Below, piece by piece: positions 46,086-59,600 of a DNA stretch of 64,000 bases; positions within the stretch are counted from its first letter, which is position 1; every line of letters starts with the position of its first letter. The position numbers and the translations under genes were made by a program. Below the pieces are notes generated by a model. It did no database searches. It had not been told where the DNA came from and saw only the letters and a program-made list of their open reading frames with translations. Location of the stretch: positions 1,837 to 65,836 of the forward strand of contig JAKCWW010000786.1 in NCBI GenBank assembly GCA_026260175.1, given 5' to 3'. The DNA comes from Reticulitermes lucifugus (lineage: Eukaryota > Arthropoda > Insecta > Blattodea > Rhinotermitidae).

Positions 46086-49000
46086 GTATGTAATGCATAA
46101 CTAGCTTATAAGTCGTACTTTAAGGTGCTGCAAATCTAAAGAAATTCCAGTACGGTACAGCGGTTCTTTCTTTGCCGCGTTATTTACAAATGCTGATGGC
46201 CAGTTACTCATAAAAGTCGTTTTTTGAGGTGCAGCATCCGTCACACATCGCATTTCGTACCGAAGACGCCTGTTATTGACTGAGAGGTTAAAGACGGTAG
46301 TAAAGTGTTTAGGAGGTTCTGTGTTCGCATCGCGGTCGGGGAGCTGTCTGTTTTTATTGCATTGTCTTCAGCATCTGATTTAAGCGAATGCTACAATACT
46401 GTCTTCGAAAATGCTGTGATTGATTTTTCCCATACTCCTGCTAAATATATTTTGATGATGTATAACTTGCCATTAATATTGTGTTGTAAATATACAAGCA
46501 GCATTGCATTGGAAGCATCAAGAGTAAAGGAAATGCACAGAACAGGTTGCTGATACCTCACTCCATACTACAGTGTGTGCCTATATAAAAAATGCTGTTT
46601 TAGATTAAACTAATCTGACTTGTCCTGAAGCTTCCATTCTTTTGGAATATGATGCTGTGTTGATTGGTGTATGGGTATGAGCATTTCGGAGGAGCTTGCT
46701 GTTTCCATTTTCAAGGTAGTCCAACAAGAACGAGCTGTGCTGTCCTGAAAAATGGGTAATATGTAGTGTAAGGGCAGGATAGGCAATGCAAATACTGGGA
46801 CTCTGCAGTGTGCTGGGGGTGTACACAAGAATGCCAAAGCTTTTTCTGCTTATAATGAAGAGACTGTCCAGAGTAATAGAATTGAATGGTTTAATACAAA
46901 CAAACATACATACATACATACAATAAGACAGCTGTATATGAAACAAGTCACAATAGTACAATACACAAAAACAAACCAATCAGCCATTCTTTCCATGTTG
47001 AAATACTGAGTGGAAACTGAGTGCTAACAACAATATAAGGTGACTGTTTACACTGCAGAAAAGGCAGCCGGCTGTAGTAAAAGAATAAAGTTGTCCTTAT
47101 GCATATCATGTGCATAACCTTGAATTTTATAACTGTAAGCCAACTGCTACAGGTTGTAGCTTCTATGACATATTCCTATTTGCATAAAAAAATTATAAAC
47201 CTGCAAGATTTGAGGTTCTGACAGAGGTGATGCAGAGGATCCAAGTCGTCTGGGATGTTATGGTTCAGGGGTCCAAGATGTGGACTGCTTGACTCTGAAA
47301 ATGAAGCACTATGATCCTTTGAAATGAGAGTAATGTCAGTATTACCAGTTGACAGTGTATCATTTCAGAATACTTGAATCTTCAAATTAGAGGCAACAGC
47401 CTCTTTAAATGAAAAACCAAAGTTCTCGTATATACATGCTGCTCTTCAGGAGATAAATGTGTGACTGATAACTTAATAAATATTATTTTATGATGTGTAT
47501 AACTTGAATTATTTCATTTTCTGTATCATAATGAGACTTTGTTAATTGTTACAGTAATGTTTTATTTTCTTCTAATTCCTTATTAACCATATACTATTCC
47601 ATTAGGTAAATACCTTGTCATTGTCATAAAACGTATCATAGATCTGTTGTTCTTTTTTTCATTATGTTATTTCTTATGCCTTTAACATAATACTATTAGT
47701 ACTGTGTCTTATCCTGCATCAGTTCTATGTTATACTACAGCAGTAGGAGGAACAAGGGAAAGAGGGGGTAGAAGGAGGGGGAGGTGGTAGTGGCGGTGGC
47801 ATTGTTGTTGTTGTTGTTGTTGTTGATGGTGGCGGTGTTGGTGGTGCCACCACCACCATTGTTGTTATTGTTCTTGTTTTCATTACACATAAATCTCCCT
47901 GCAGTTTGTTGTGTGGGAGTATGAGATTCTCATTTCCACCTCCTTCACTGCTGTCACAGTCATGGCAGTGTCATTAATTAACTATGCAAGAAAAAGCTGT
48001 ACATCTGAATTTGAATGTTATGTAATTCACGCACAAGTACCATGAGTGTGTTGTTGTTCCGTTCCAGGTCTAGTGCACAGGCTCTTTCAGTGCCGTGCCT
48101 AAGAAAGGGTAAAGAGAACCCTGACTTTCTCCTAACTGGATCACAGGTAAGAATTGTATGTTATTACAATATTTAGTTTATGATAGGAGAATAAAATAAA
48201 AACTGAATCTTCAATCACAATACAGTGCAACACCCATTTAAGGTTGCCTGTCTTGTTATTTTCTGTGTAGAGAATGCCTTATTAATGAATAATGCTGCAA
48301 TGTTGATAGTCAACATGAATTTGGCTTTTATTTTGTGTTTACTGTTATTAGTATCTGAATCAAAACAGTGGCATTTATTTTAAAATATTCTCCCATTAAC
48401 TTTGTAATATCACATGCAAAAATTTTCAGATTCATCTTGCATGTCGTCCAAAATGGGGTAGTGGTAAAACACGTTCCTGTTTCACCTCTGTATTGGGTAT
48501 TTGTTCAAAAAGACCAATGTCTGCTATACCTGCATTTGGGCATCAGGTAATGTGTAAAGTAATTATGGTAATTATGATTATTATTAAATCATATCATGTT
48601 GTGCTTCTTTTCTTTTATTTAAAGTCTCCACAGGGGGGGGGGGAAAGCACCTTTAGTACTGTTGGCAAATAATGAAGATTGCTATAACATATTCAGCCAT
48701 TGTGTAGATATGCACACAATTTTTTTCTGTGAGGGAAACTCCAGCAGTGTTATGTATGCTTCACTGTACTCCTTGGAGTTAAATATTATACATAGTATAA
48801 TTTGGAATGCAAACTTTTCTAGGTTTCGGGATAGCCAATACATGGGGTATGGAGCTGAGGGTTGCTGAAGGTTTTTTTTTCTAGGATACGCATGGGGCTG
48901 GTGAAACTTGGAAGAGACCACAATCTGCCAATAATTCATACTTCCCTGAAGGTGATATTTCAGTATCAAGCTCAGCAACATCTGACTGTGATGGGACAGA

Positions 49001-52000
49001 GAGAATTGCACATACACAATGTAATGGTACTTGTAGAAATAACTTTAGTACAAAGTTTTCTTTATTGGATGAGAATGTTCATAATTGTGTATCAGAAGAA
49101 AAACCTCATAACAGAGAAGCAGGTAATAATGTAATAGGTTTGTGCCTATGTCATAGACTGTGAAGGAATTATGAGTAAATTTTTGTAGTATGTAAGCTGT
49201 AATTGAAAAGGTTATAATGTAAGCTTATATGGTGTTATCAATTAGAAGGCATATATGAAATAATATATATGTTAGTAATATATATATATATATATTAGTA
49301 ATAGTGAAGGTAGAGTGTGCCATTGGAAAATAACAATTCAAAACAAATTTTTAACTGAGAAACTGTTTCCATCTTTTTAAGTTGTCTTCATTATAACTGA
49401 GACTGCTATTGTACTTGTAAAGCAATAAAACATCTATGTATATAAAGTCATATTGTCTGATCTACCATCACACACTCTACTTTAGAAACTAATAAAGAGA
49501 GTGGAAACATGTAAAAATGAAAGTTCATTGTAAGATGAAAAACTCAAAAGATTGTTAACTTTGCTGTTATACACATGGGTTCAAGTCAAAATCATTTTAT
49601 TTTCCCTTTATGTATACACTTCATAGCAAAACCCACTGTTCAGAGAAAACCCAAATTAGTTCTGTTGGTTGGATATGTGGTAAACTCATTGTTCAGGGAA
49701 AGCCCAAACTAGCAACACTGCTAGAATATGGGGAAAACCCACACAGACAATTCTTATCATGCTTAGGGAAACCCAGTGTTTAACTATGGCACCATTGCTA
49801 GTGGAGAGAGGAAACAAGGTATTCAGTGTGGATACTTCTGTGTCAGCATGCTAGTCTTTATATATGTACATGTCTTTATGTATGTATATGTGTGTGATAA
49901 GCGTTGCTGTGTTCTCTGTGCGATATGCACTGAGGCAGTTGAGCATGGTTGCCAGGGTTGCTGGGTGTATTCTGTGTGAGGTACATGCTGAGGCAATTGA
50001 GCATGGCTGCAAATGCTACCAAGTGTGTTTTGTGTAATGTTATGCACTGAGGCATAAGGAACAGTTGAGCATTGAGCATGGTTACCCGTTTTAAATTTGT
50101 CTGTTCATATCAGATGGTATGGGGCTGTTAGGTTGGTTGTGGAGGTATGAACAGGAAATTCCTAGAACACTGCACTATTGACATTTCTTTGCAAGCACAG
50201 TTATAACTGTCATGGTTATTGGAATGGCCATAATAATTTCAGATTGCAGTAATTCATGTTTCTTGGTACTATTGCAGTGAACAACCATTTTTCCCCTACA
50301 CAATAAACACTGAACTGTGTTTCTTATGGAAGCACAATGTGTGCTATGAGAGGTGCGAGCATAATCTATTTAACAGAAATGGAAAGCATTATGAAAATTG
50401 TATTGTGTGTTTAATACTAAGAAGTAGTTAACTAGATTAAGTTTTTATTAACTTTTCAATAGTTGTAGATGTGTTCATTGTTGTATGCAGAATGTGCTAT
50501 GATGCCATCTCAGGTGAAGACTGGGAATATGGCTAGTGGTATATAAATGTAAATCAGTAAGAAAATTAATTTGTTTGTGCAGCTATTAATTTATGTTGTG
50601 TCATAGTTTCGTGAATTCTTTATGAGGTTTTTGCCTTTATTTGGAATTAATTATGTTAAATGACTGGGCAGTTGTTTTTTGGAAGCCTGGTAAAATTGCT
50701 GCTAGCCAATGAAGACAGAATCCAAGAGACACAAATGTATGCAGTTTTAGTGTCTGCCATGAATATATGTTGAGCATCCTGTGTTTAATATGAACATTAT
50801 TGTCCGGCCTTTAAATCCCAATGTAGCTGCTGATGGCCAGAGCTATTTTCTTTTTTAAATGCTCATGCTGCACCTGCGTGGGACACCATTTTTCCTTGCA
50901 TCCATGAAGAGTTACATTTAACGGGATGCTGGCAGCCTGTTCAGCTAATAGAGGTTAAGAACACAATGTCTCATATTTTTTTTATGGGAAATGTGATGAA
51001 GACTATACATGTAATTCTATTTCACTTTCTGTTATTCACATCATTAACATCAGCACCACATGAAGTCATTTAAACTGTAATAATTTGGAGTAGCTAAATC
51101 AAACTGACATGTTTTATGCAAGTTTAAAATGTTACTTAAAACTAGTCTCACTTGTTTGGTTGTCAAATCCACAGCAGGACTTAATTTTTGTGTAAAATTT
51201 ATCACAAAGTGTTCCACTTCATTTTCCCTTGCCACTTCAAGGACTGGTTACCCCACCATCAGAGATTAATTCTATTTAAGTTTAAGTGTATTTGTACTAT
51301 AAGATGTAATGTTCAAAAATCATTTTTTGGCTCTGAAAATAAAGTATTCTTCTTTTACAGAACCAGATGGTGGCTTTGGTGCAACATACATACTCCCATC
51401 ATCTCAACTTTTTGAGTATGTTACATCTGAACCACTGGGTCGTACATGGACAGAATCTGAGTTAAAAGCATGTTGTGAAGAGCTTGGAATTGAGGATCAT
51501 TTCTGTAACAGATGTGAGCATGAAAGTGTAAGCAGTGATTGTTCCAATGGGCAATGTAATTCAGAGAGAAGTCTTGGAGAGCAAATAACAGCAATGGTTC
51601 AAGACCGACCGCCAGCAGAACTACCTCATGCACTTGTTCTGGAACCAAGACTTGCAAGCAAACCATTTTTACCTCAGTATAGTATGCGAGAAAGTGGCTG
51701 CATACAGACACTAGTACATAGCAGAGACAAGTATTTTGATAATAATGTAAATTATGAAGATATTTTGTTTGAAAAATTTAATCATGGTTGTAGTCTGACG
51801 GGTAAACCTTATTATTTGAACCAATCTACCAATTCACAGGACAAATATGTGCTAGTTTCTGGTGAACAAGTTGGAAACAACGCTTATACATGTAGCATGA
51901 TTCCTATGATTTTTCCAAATCAGAGTCAGAAAGGCTTAGTTAATAATGTTCCTGAAGATAAGATTATTACACAGCAGTATTCAAGTGTAAAGGTTGAAAT

Positions 52001-55000
52001 TCCCATGAACACAGAGCACTCTTCTCAGCATGTTTCAGAGTCACAGTCTGGGAAGGAGATACAGGATTTCAATGACCAGTGTCAAAATTTATTAGAACTG
52101 AAGTATCGACCTTTTACACAAAATTTAATGCATAGTGTAAATGATGATGTTCCCAGTGACTTGGGAGATACCCAAGTTCAGCACTGGATTCCAGATTCTG
52201 TAAGTAAAAGCAGTAAAGTGCCAAATTCTGTAATGTGTGAAATGGAAAGGCCAACTGACATACTTGACACCAATTTGGTGAGGGAACAGTGTCATCTTGA
52301 CTGTTCTGACAGCTATCAAGATTTAGGTGTTATGGTTGGACATGCAGGTGACAGCAACAGTGTATATATGAGTAAACCAAGAAGGCAAGAATTGTATTTA
52401 CAGTGTTTGGTAGATGAAGATATTGATGAATATGGTCGCTCATCAAGCATAAAGAGTAGCGAAAATGTTGAAAAGTGTTCTGTGTCTAACAGTGACCATC
52501 CTAGTGTGAAAGTGAAGAAACAAGGTGAGATTTGTCACATGGAAGTGAATATTACCAGCAGTGCACTACTTCCTAGTCAGAGAACAGGAGACAAAGCTGA
52601 TACTGAACCACAGGAAATGCCATCTGTGTGTGGGGATTTTGAAGGTTAGGACATCTAATTTTGGAGTTCTATTATTTGGGTCTACAAACTAGAGAGTATT
52701 TTATGTATGAAGATAGATAGAAATCATGTTTTGTTATTATCTTGTAGGTTCCTTAAAGTAAGTTAAAAAAGTGCTTGATTTCTTCACTGCATCTGCTTTA
52801 CAGTGAAAGTTACCACTTTCACTTCCTGTTCTTTATTGTTAAGTATTGTATTTATCTGAATGTAAGATGACCCTGCATATCAGATGATTCCTGGCCCTCA
52901 CATTCTCCAGTTTCCAGGAAGCTACCTAAGCAGAGCTTGTTTAACTTTGTGCACTATTATGAGGCATTCCCCATTTCTCAGGTGATGAATGAGGACCAAG
53001 TTCTCATCTTATATCCAAGTAATTATGGTATTTCAAAACAGCTGAACATTCCTGCTTCCTCTACCAGTCCCTTTCAAAAAGTAACTGCATTGGATTTTAT
53101 TTATGTGGAAAGTCCATTTTGTTGGGGACTGTGTTTAATTCCTTACATTTAACAAAGATTTATTTCAGAAGCATACTCGAGCATTTGCCTGCGTTTTTAT
53201 GGTATATTGGCCATATGCTTTATGAGTGTATAGGATCTTATTCAAAGCTCTTTTAAGAGACACGACATTTTTCACCTTATGTACACGGGTATTTTCGATT
53301 AAAATGTCAAACTTAAATAGTAGGCAAACTGTTTGTAGAAAGATGGAAGGAGGTTACATCGGATTTAGACTGAAAATCGCATATCTTTCTTTTTACAGTG
53401 GTTTTATTTGTGGTGTTAATTTAATTTTGAGATGTGAAATAACAGGAAATAAAGACCCAATCCAAAGAACTTCCATAGGTGTTCTTTACAGGTGCAGAAT
53501 TTTTATGTCAGTATAGCATAGTTCAAAGTGAGTCACTAAACAGGTAAACATCAGTCCACTTTATTGTTTATTTTATTGAGGAGATAGTTGATGTTTAGCT
53601 TATAATTTCATTACTTTTTGTTTTTTGGTACTGAGAAAATTTGCTAAAAAATTAATCACTGTACAAGAATGTGCATGAAAAACATACACCTAATTCTCCA
53701 ATATCAACATGTGGACAATGAATTTTCAGACAGGGCTGTGTTGTATGAACCAAAAACAGGACATTCAGTGCTAGTTCAGATTTCTTCCATTTTAGCTGAC
53801 CTGTCTCAAAAAGTGAAGCTGGTTCTCCATAGCGAGAGGTTAGTGACTAACCACCTGAGCCATGGCATAGCCCAAGTAGTGTGCAGTGTGCATCATTTTT
53901 AATACTGTCATTTTCTGTAAAGTGATCCTAAATGATCTCAAGGCATTAAGAAATAATGCACAATTATAAACTGTAGAGATCAATAGAGACTGTGAAATCG
54001 TACATTGTGAACTGAAATTGGATGTTCTATTTGTTTGAATTTGTGTTATTTAAACCAGAGTATTAAGGTACTGGATGCTAAATGATTATCACCTTGATGC
54101 TTTTTGATATCAGAGCATAAAAACTGGGATCTGATGTTTTGAATTTTGGGTACATTAATGCAAATTAATTTCTAACTAACTTCTTATTCTGTTATAGGAA
54201 ATGGTAATGTTTCACACAACATGTGCAATGGCAGGAAATCAGAGGAAAGTGGCAAATCTGTGGACCTATATACTGAAAGGTCTGTAACTGTACCAGACAA
54301 CGGGACAGAAATATCACCACTGAATACACATTTGGAAAGCCCAGAACAATGTCAACAGTTCGTCCACATTCCAGCAGAATCAGCACAGTCACTTGCAACT
54401 GATTCAACTGTACACTCCAATTTAACGCTTGGAAATGTGGAACATGATGTAGTTGAGAAAAGTAGTACACCTTCTGTGCTGGATCACATAAGTGTGTTGC
54501 CTTCACCTACATCTGTGGCACCTCAAAACCATGACCTGAATGTCTCCACTGTTGAGCCTTTAGGGAGCTCAACTTATGATGACATTATTACCATACTTAA
54601 GGTCTTGGAGCAAGAAGAAACATGTTCTTGTAAGTTCTAAGCTGTGTGTAATTATTTTAACAAGAATGAATTATAGAAAGTACAATGCAATGGAAATACA
54701 GGGACAGAAATATTTGTTACAAGGTGGAAGTCAAGAGGTGGGCATGTTTCAAAGAACTCTCATGGTTCTCAAAAATGTATTTCCTAAAACTAAATTTTAA
54801 GATAGCGACTGACAAAAACCTGTCAGAAGTTTTGTAAATTGTGTTTTGATATGTAATGATCTGAACTTTGCAAATGAGACTCCTTTCTAGTTACTTTTAT
54901 TGTTTTCAAATCCTGTCAGATACTGACCTCCTTTGAGTTCATGTATTTAACAAACTATTCAATTTTGGATGGAAACTGTTATGTAAATATCCTCCTGGGA

Positions 55001-56619
55001 GACAAAGATATTGATGGGAATTTAATGTTACAGTGGATCTTATGAACAAGACTGAAATGGGTGAGAATAAGGAATAGTAGAAATGGCAACTAACATTGTG
55101 GCTTCATAATAACAGGAAACTTATTGAGCAGCTAAGTAACTACCATCTGACCAAGGCTGTGTATGTCACCATAACTGACTGAAATTGTGGAGACAATACA
55201 CATTTCAGTTACTTACATGGATTTATATAAATATTTTTACTGTTACTTCACGTTTTGTTTAAAGGAAATGTGTTTACAGAGAATAGTGTCAATTAACGGG
55301 GTGAAAAGTATAATAAAAAGTATACAGAGAGAAAAACTGTAAATGAATCTTCCATGGCTGTGGAATTGGACTTATTTAATATGGTCTGAATTTTATCTTT
55401 AGTTTGCATAGTAAGTTTTGTCCCACTATTTAATACACATGTGTACAGTGAAAAAAATGATTTTACAATCTTTTCACTAGAGCACCCTGCCTTCTTATGT
55501 TAATTTCTCTTGTTTTAATAGAGATGTCTTTGTTTAATTTCAGTGCCAAAATTGGATCACTTAAAATTGTCTCCTGATACTGAAATTTCATGCAGTGAGT
55601 CATTTCTAAACACAGATATTTCAAATAACACACTGAATATTTCAGTCACTGATGGGAAACTGCGGTGAGATATTTATAAATTTGTCAAGTAATTGTATTG
55701 GTATAAATCCTGAATGTCATACTTGTGTGTCTGTATTTATGTTTATGTACATCTTAGTCTTTTTAAGACTGTTCATTTCTTCATTTCTCTAGTGATATTT
55801 TGACCTTTCTTGATGAAGCAGAACACTGTTGCAATACAACTTCAGAATCTGCAAAGACTCAATTTCAAGCTGTGAAGGACACAACACAAAATAATGAGCT
55901 TAAGTTTACAGCAGTGCCCAGGTTGGTGAATTTGTTTATATTAATTAAGTTCTAGTGGTATATTTATGATTGTGATACCATTTATGTGTAAGTCATAAAA
56001 TGAAAGCAATGAGTACTAAAATGTAGTACTATTATACCAGTTTGTAGCCCACTTTTCTCTCTTAAGGAAAGAGGGTGGCCTTGTAAGATCAATTTTGTGT
56101 GTGTGCCCATGCTTTTCAGCTTTTGAACCAATTTGACCAGTTTCACAAAATGTGCTATGAATATTATGCCATTGGAAGCCACCATCATGTTATAAGTTTC
56201 AATTCAGTACAATTCTTAAAAGCAATTTCATGGACACATTAACTTTTGATATGTGAGAGACACTAATAGGACCCTAAAGTGATGTATGGTAACAAGTCTT
56301 TAAAAATGTAAAACTTATTTGTTAAGGTCATTTTTTGTGGTAAGTAAAACAATCATACAGCAGCTGAATGAAGTCTGTATTGAACTTTCATTTGTTGGCA
56401 ATAACTAATGAACTCTTGGAGTTAGGCATGTGAAATTTGATATGGAAATAGAATGTAAACCTACCTATAAATTCTGTAATCAACAATTACGCATGTGGCA
56501 ATAGTATGAAACATGGAAGATATATTCCAGCTAATTTAATGTGGATAGAATCCATATTGCCATAAGTTTGGATTGTTCTGAAGATCAATAGTAGTTGTTT
56601 ACTGCTGCTGCTGCTACTG

Positions 56620-56656
<37 letters not shown>

Positions 56657-59600
56657 CACTGCCACCACCACCACCACCACAACCAGGGACAGACTCTGTG
56701 CGTATATGGGTGTTGGATGCATGCACCTTGCATCTGACAGTGACTGTATGTGTTGTTTCTAGAGTGGAGGAACTACTCAACTTAAGTACAGTAGACTTGG
56801 CTCATGAAGTCCTTACACTTCACCTCCAACTTGAGGAGAAAAGTAAGAGCATCAATTTATTGCAACGGACATTGAATCAACAGCGAGAACTTGCAGTCCG
56901 CAATGCAAGGAATGCTGCCCATGACATAAAGAAGAGACTGCGTGAGCAGAAAGACGAATATGAATCCGCTGTTGCCCGGCACCAAAAGTTCATTGATCAG
57001 GTGACTGATGTATATGAAATTTATTGTCACATTTAACCTATTAAAGGCAGTGGTGCATCTTAGCAGGTCAGAGTTCACAGAAAGGGTTTATGTTACACTC
57101 TCTTGCCATAACAATTGTGCCATTTTGTTCATATTTTATGATTTTTTTTGGGGGGGGGGGGAAGAATAACACGTGTGTCTAATGACATACACTGTAAGAG
57201 GTCCATGTAGCAATCTGCTTTTGCACAGAAAACTCACTTTGATATTATATAACCAATGTTTGTAGTTTACAATGAATATGTAACTACAAACAATTTTTTT
57301 AACTGTCCCTTAAAATGGTTCATTATTATCACTTTGTTAATGATACAGTAGGTTGGGATGAAACATTCCATGCACCTTGCATATGATATATAACATCATA
57401 TCTACAGCAACAAATTTGAACATATTTTGGCTACATTTGGAACTGTGTACCAGTTCAAAGTCTGAATCAGTAGACAGTGCTGCTTTGAACCCAAAAATTA
57501 TGATGTAAGATTGTGTAACTTTATTTTATGTGTACCAAATTTCACAATATCTTCATACATGGTAAAAAAGTAGGATCCCAAGGTAGTGTAGGAGTGTATG
57601 TTTTTGTACCTTTTACCGTAATTTTTGATAATTGATCTTGCCTAAAGGTGACCAGGAAGGATTGAAATGTATAGAAATTTTTTATAGTTGAATAAAAAAA
57701 TGGTGCTGACAGAGAGAGTTATAGCATTTATTGTATAAGCCAGTCGTCTATTATTTTGAAATATTACGTTTGCCTCACACACTTGTGTAAGGTCCATTGG
57801 TGGACATTTATGAATATGGAGTTGAACTGTTAGATTCCATAAAAATGAGGAATTGGTTTAATTTGTTTAAGACATTGTATCACTGAGTTATTTCACTCTT
57901 TATTTTATGGTATTGAAAAACTGTTATTTGAATTCTTCATTTAATTCAGTTGATAGCTGATAAAAAGAGTCTGAGTGATAAGTGTGAAAGTCTGGTCTTG
58001 GAACTGAAGAAATCTGAAGAACATCACATAAACGCTTTGAAAGCAGTGGAACATCGCCATTCTGTAGAGTTACAGAGAGTGCGGGAAATGCATGCAGCTG
58101 CTGAGAAGCTCCGCAGAGAAAGATGGATTGATAATAAAACAAAGAAGATTAAGGTAGCATGCAACATATTTGTTTTCACTGTTGAAGGTCTGCATGTGTA
58201 TATATTTTGTTGAGATGATACACTAAAATAAAAAAAGTGAAAACTTTTTACTGTGTCACTTCACAATTGAGTTACAGGAAGAGACCTCATGGATGGTAGT
58301 TTTTTGACCTTTTTAACTGTAGGATGAAAATAAATTCATGCACAAGCTGTACTGTGATTCCTTTTAACAAATAAGTTGAAAATGTTTTACAACCTATGTT
58401 CTGAGATGTTTAATTTTTCAGAATCACTTTGTTGTAAAATGGCGCAACACACTTCTCAGCAATGTTGTTACAATGTTAGTGTTATTAAGTGTACTCAGGG
58501 CTTGGTTGTGGTCAGATGCTCGTGGAATATACACGCGCCAACTGCTGTGACGTGCTTTCAACCCTTGGTGCCTGTAGTAGTCAAGCTGGTACTACTGCAT
58601 GGGAAGACATGCTACTTTATCCTGGTTGATGTCATCCAGACATTAATGTGTCTTGATAATTAGAGCAGCATCTGTGGGTCAGGAAATATAACACCTGTAG
58701 CAGTTGTGCTTGAAGGTCACCCATGGACTGTATGGACACCAGCCAATGAAGATACCATAATTGCAGCAGTGGAACGAGAGCCACTGAGGGGCTGCCATGA
58801 TATTGCATAAGAAATGGGGTTATGCCAACTGGTGATGATTGAAATACTCCATGATGATTAATTGCATCCATACCACTACTCACAGTGTGCATGTCGGTTC
58901 CCAGATTATTGTGCACTACGGATGCAATTTTGTGAATGGCTGCAATATCAACATGCTGTTGATGATCTCTTTTTTATGCACCACTCTATGGATGGACAAA
59001 ATGTATTTAATGTGTGAGGTCATGTTTAACACCCAGCAGAGACACGTCTGGTCACAGTATAATCCTTGTATTATCTGTGACTCTGGGTATGAAGTGTTCT
59101 TCACCGTAATGGTTGGGCTGGTATTGTTGGGGACATTGTCATGGGTCTATATCTACTACCCAGCAGACTGACTGGTCATTGTTATCATAATTTTCTGGAA
59201 ACTGCTTCTAGCTGTGAAGCAGATGTAGTTTCAGCATGACAGAGCTCCAGCACGATATGGAAAAGATGTCTGTCAGTAGTTGAAAGTGACATCCAAGAAG
59301 GTGGACTGGACATGGAGGGCTGGTTGCATGGCCTCCTCAGTTGCTAGACTTAAATCAGATGGATTATTTCCTGTCAGAACACCTAAAGGGGTATGTTTAT
59401 GCAGTCCATCCCAGGACTATGGAAGATCTCATGGAAGACTTCAGGTATCTGTGACAACAGCTGATGCCAGTGAATTAAGGCTTGTTCAAGGCTTGTTCAT
59501 ATGACCTGAAATGGTTGGAGGCTACTTCAAGCATCTGTTGTAACTGTGAGGTACCCATGGTTTAATTGTTTGATGATATCTGATGCCATTTCAAGGTAAT

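Larger units (their letters stand above)
46086..48067 (+). other. CEP131: CEP131 intron 1
   Basis: This 2.0-kb intron holds two FB1 fragments (46622-46790, 47208-47280) and a GTT/GGT trinucleotide tract (47785-47865). No other feature is supported. Confidence 0.75.
49123..51360 (+). other. CEP131: CEP131 intron 3
   Basis: This 2.2-kb intron contains a TA microsatellite and two minisatellite-like tandems (49629-49742 and 49917-50088). The remainder shows nothing supportable. Confidence 0.75.

Noticed and set aside
49823-50079. Minus-strand frames rich in His, Gln and Pro
   Set aside because: They are by-products of the three-copy minisatellite in an intron.
51421-51711. Minus-strand 96-codon frame
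   Set aside because: It is antisense to CEP131 exon 4, whose plus-strand frame is supported by phase at both junctions.
56487-56780. Minus-strand frame with poly-Ser and poly-Gly
   Set aside because: It is a translation of the CTA/CAC triplet tract.
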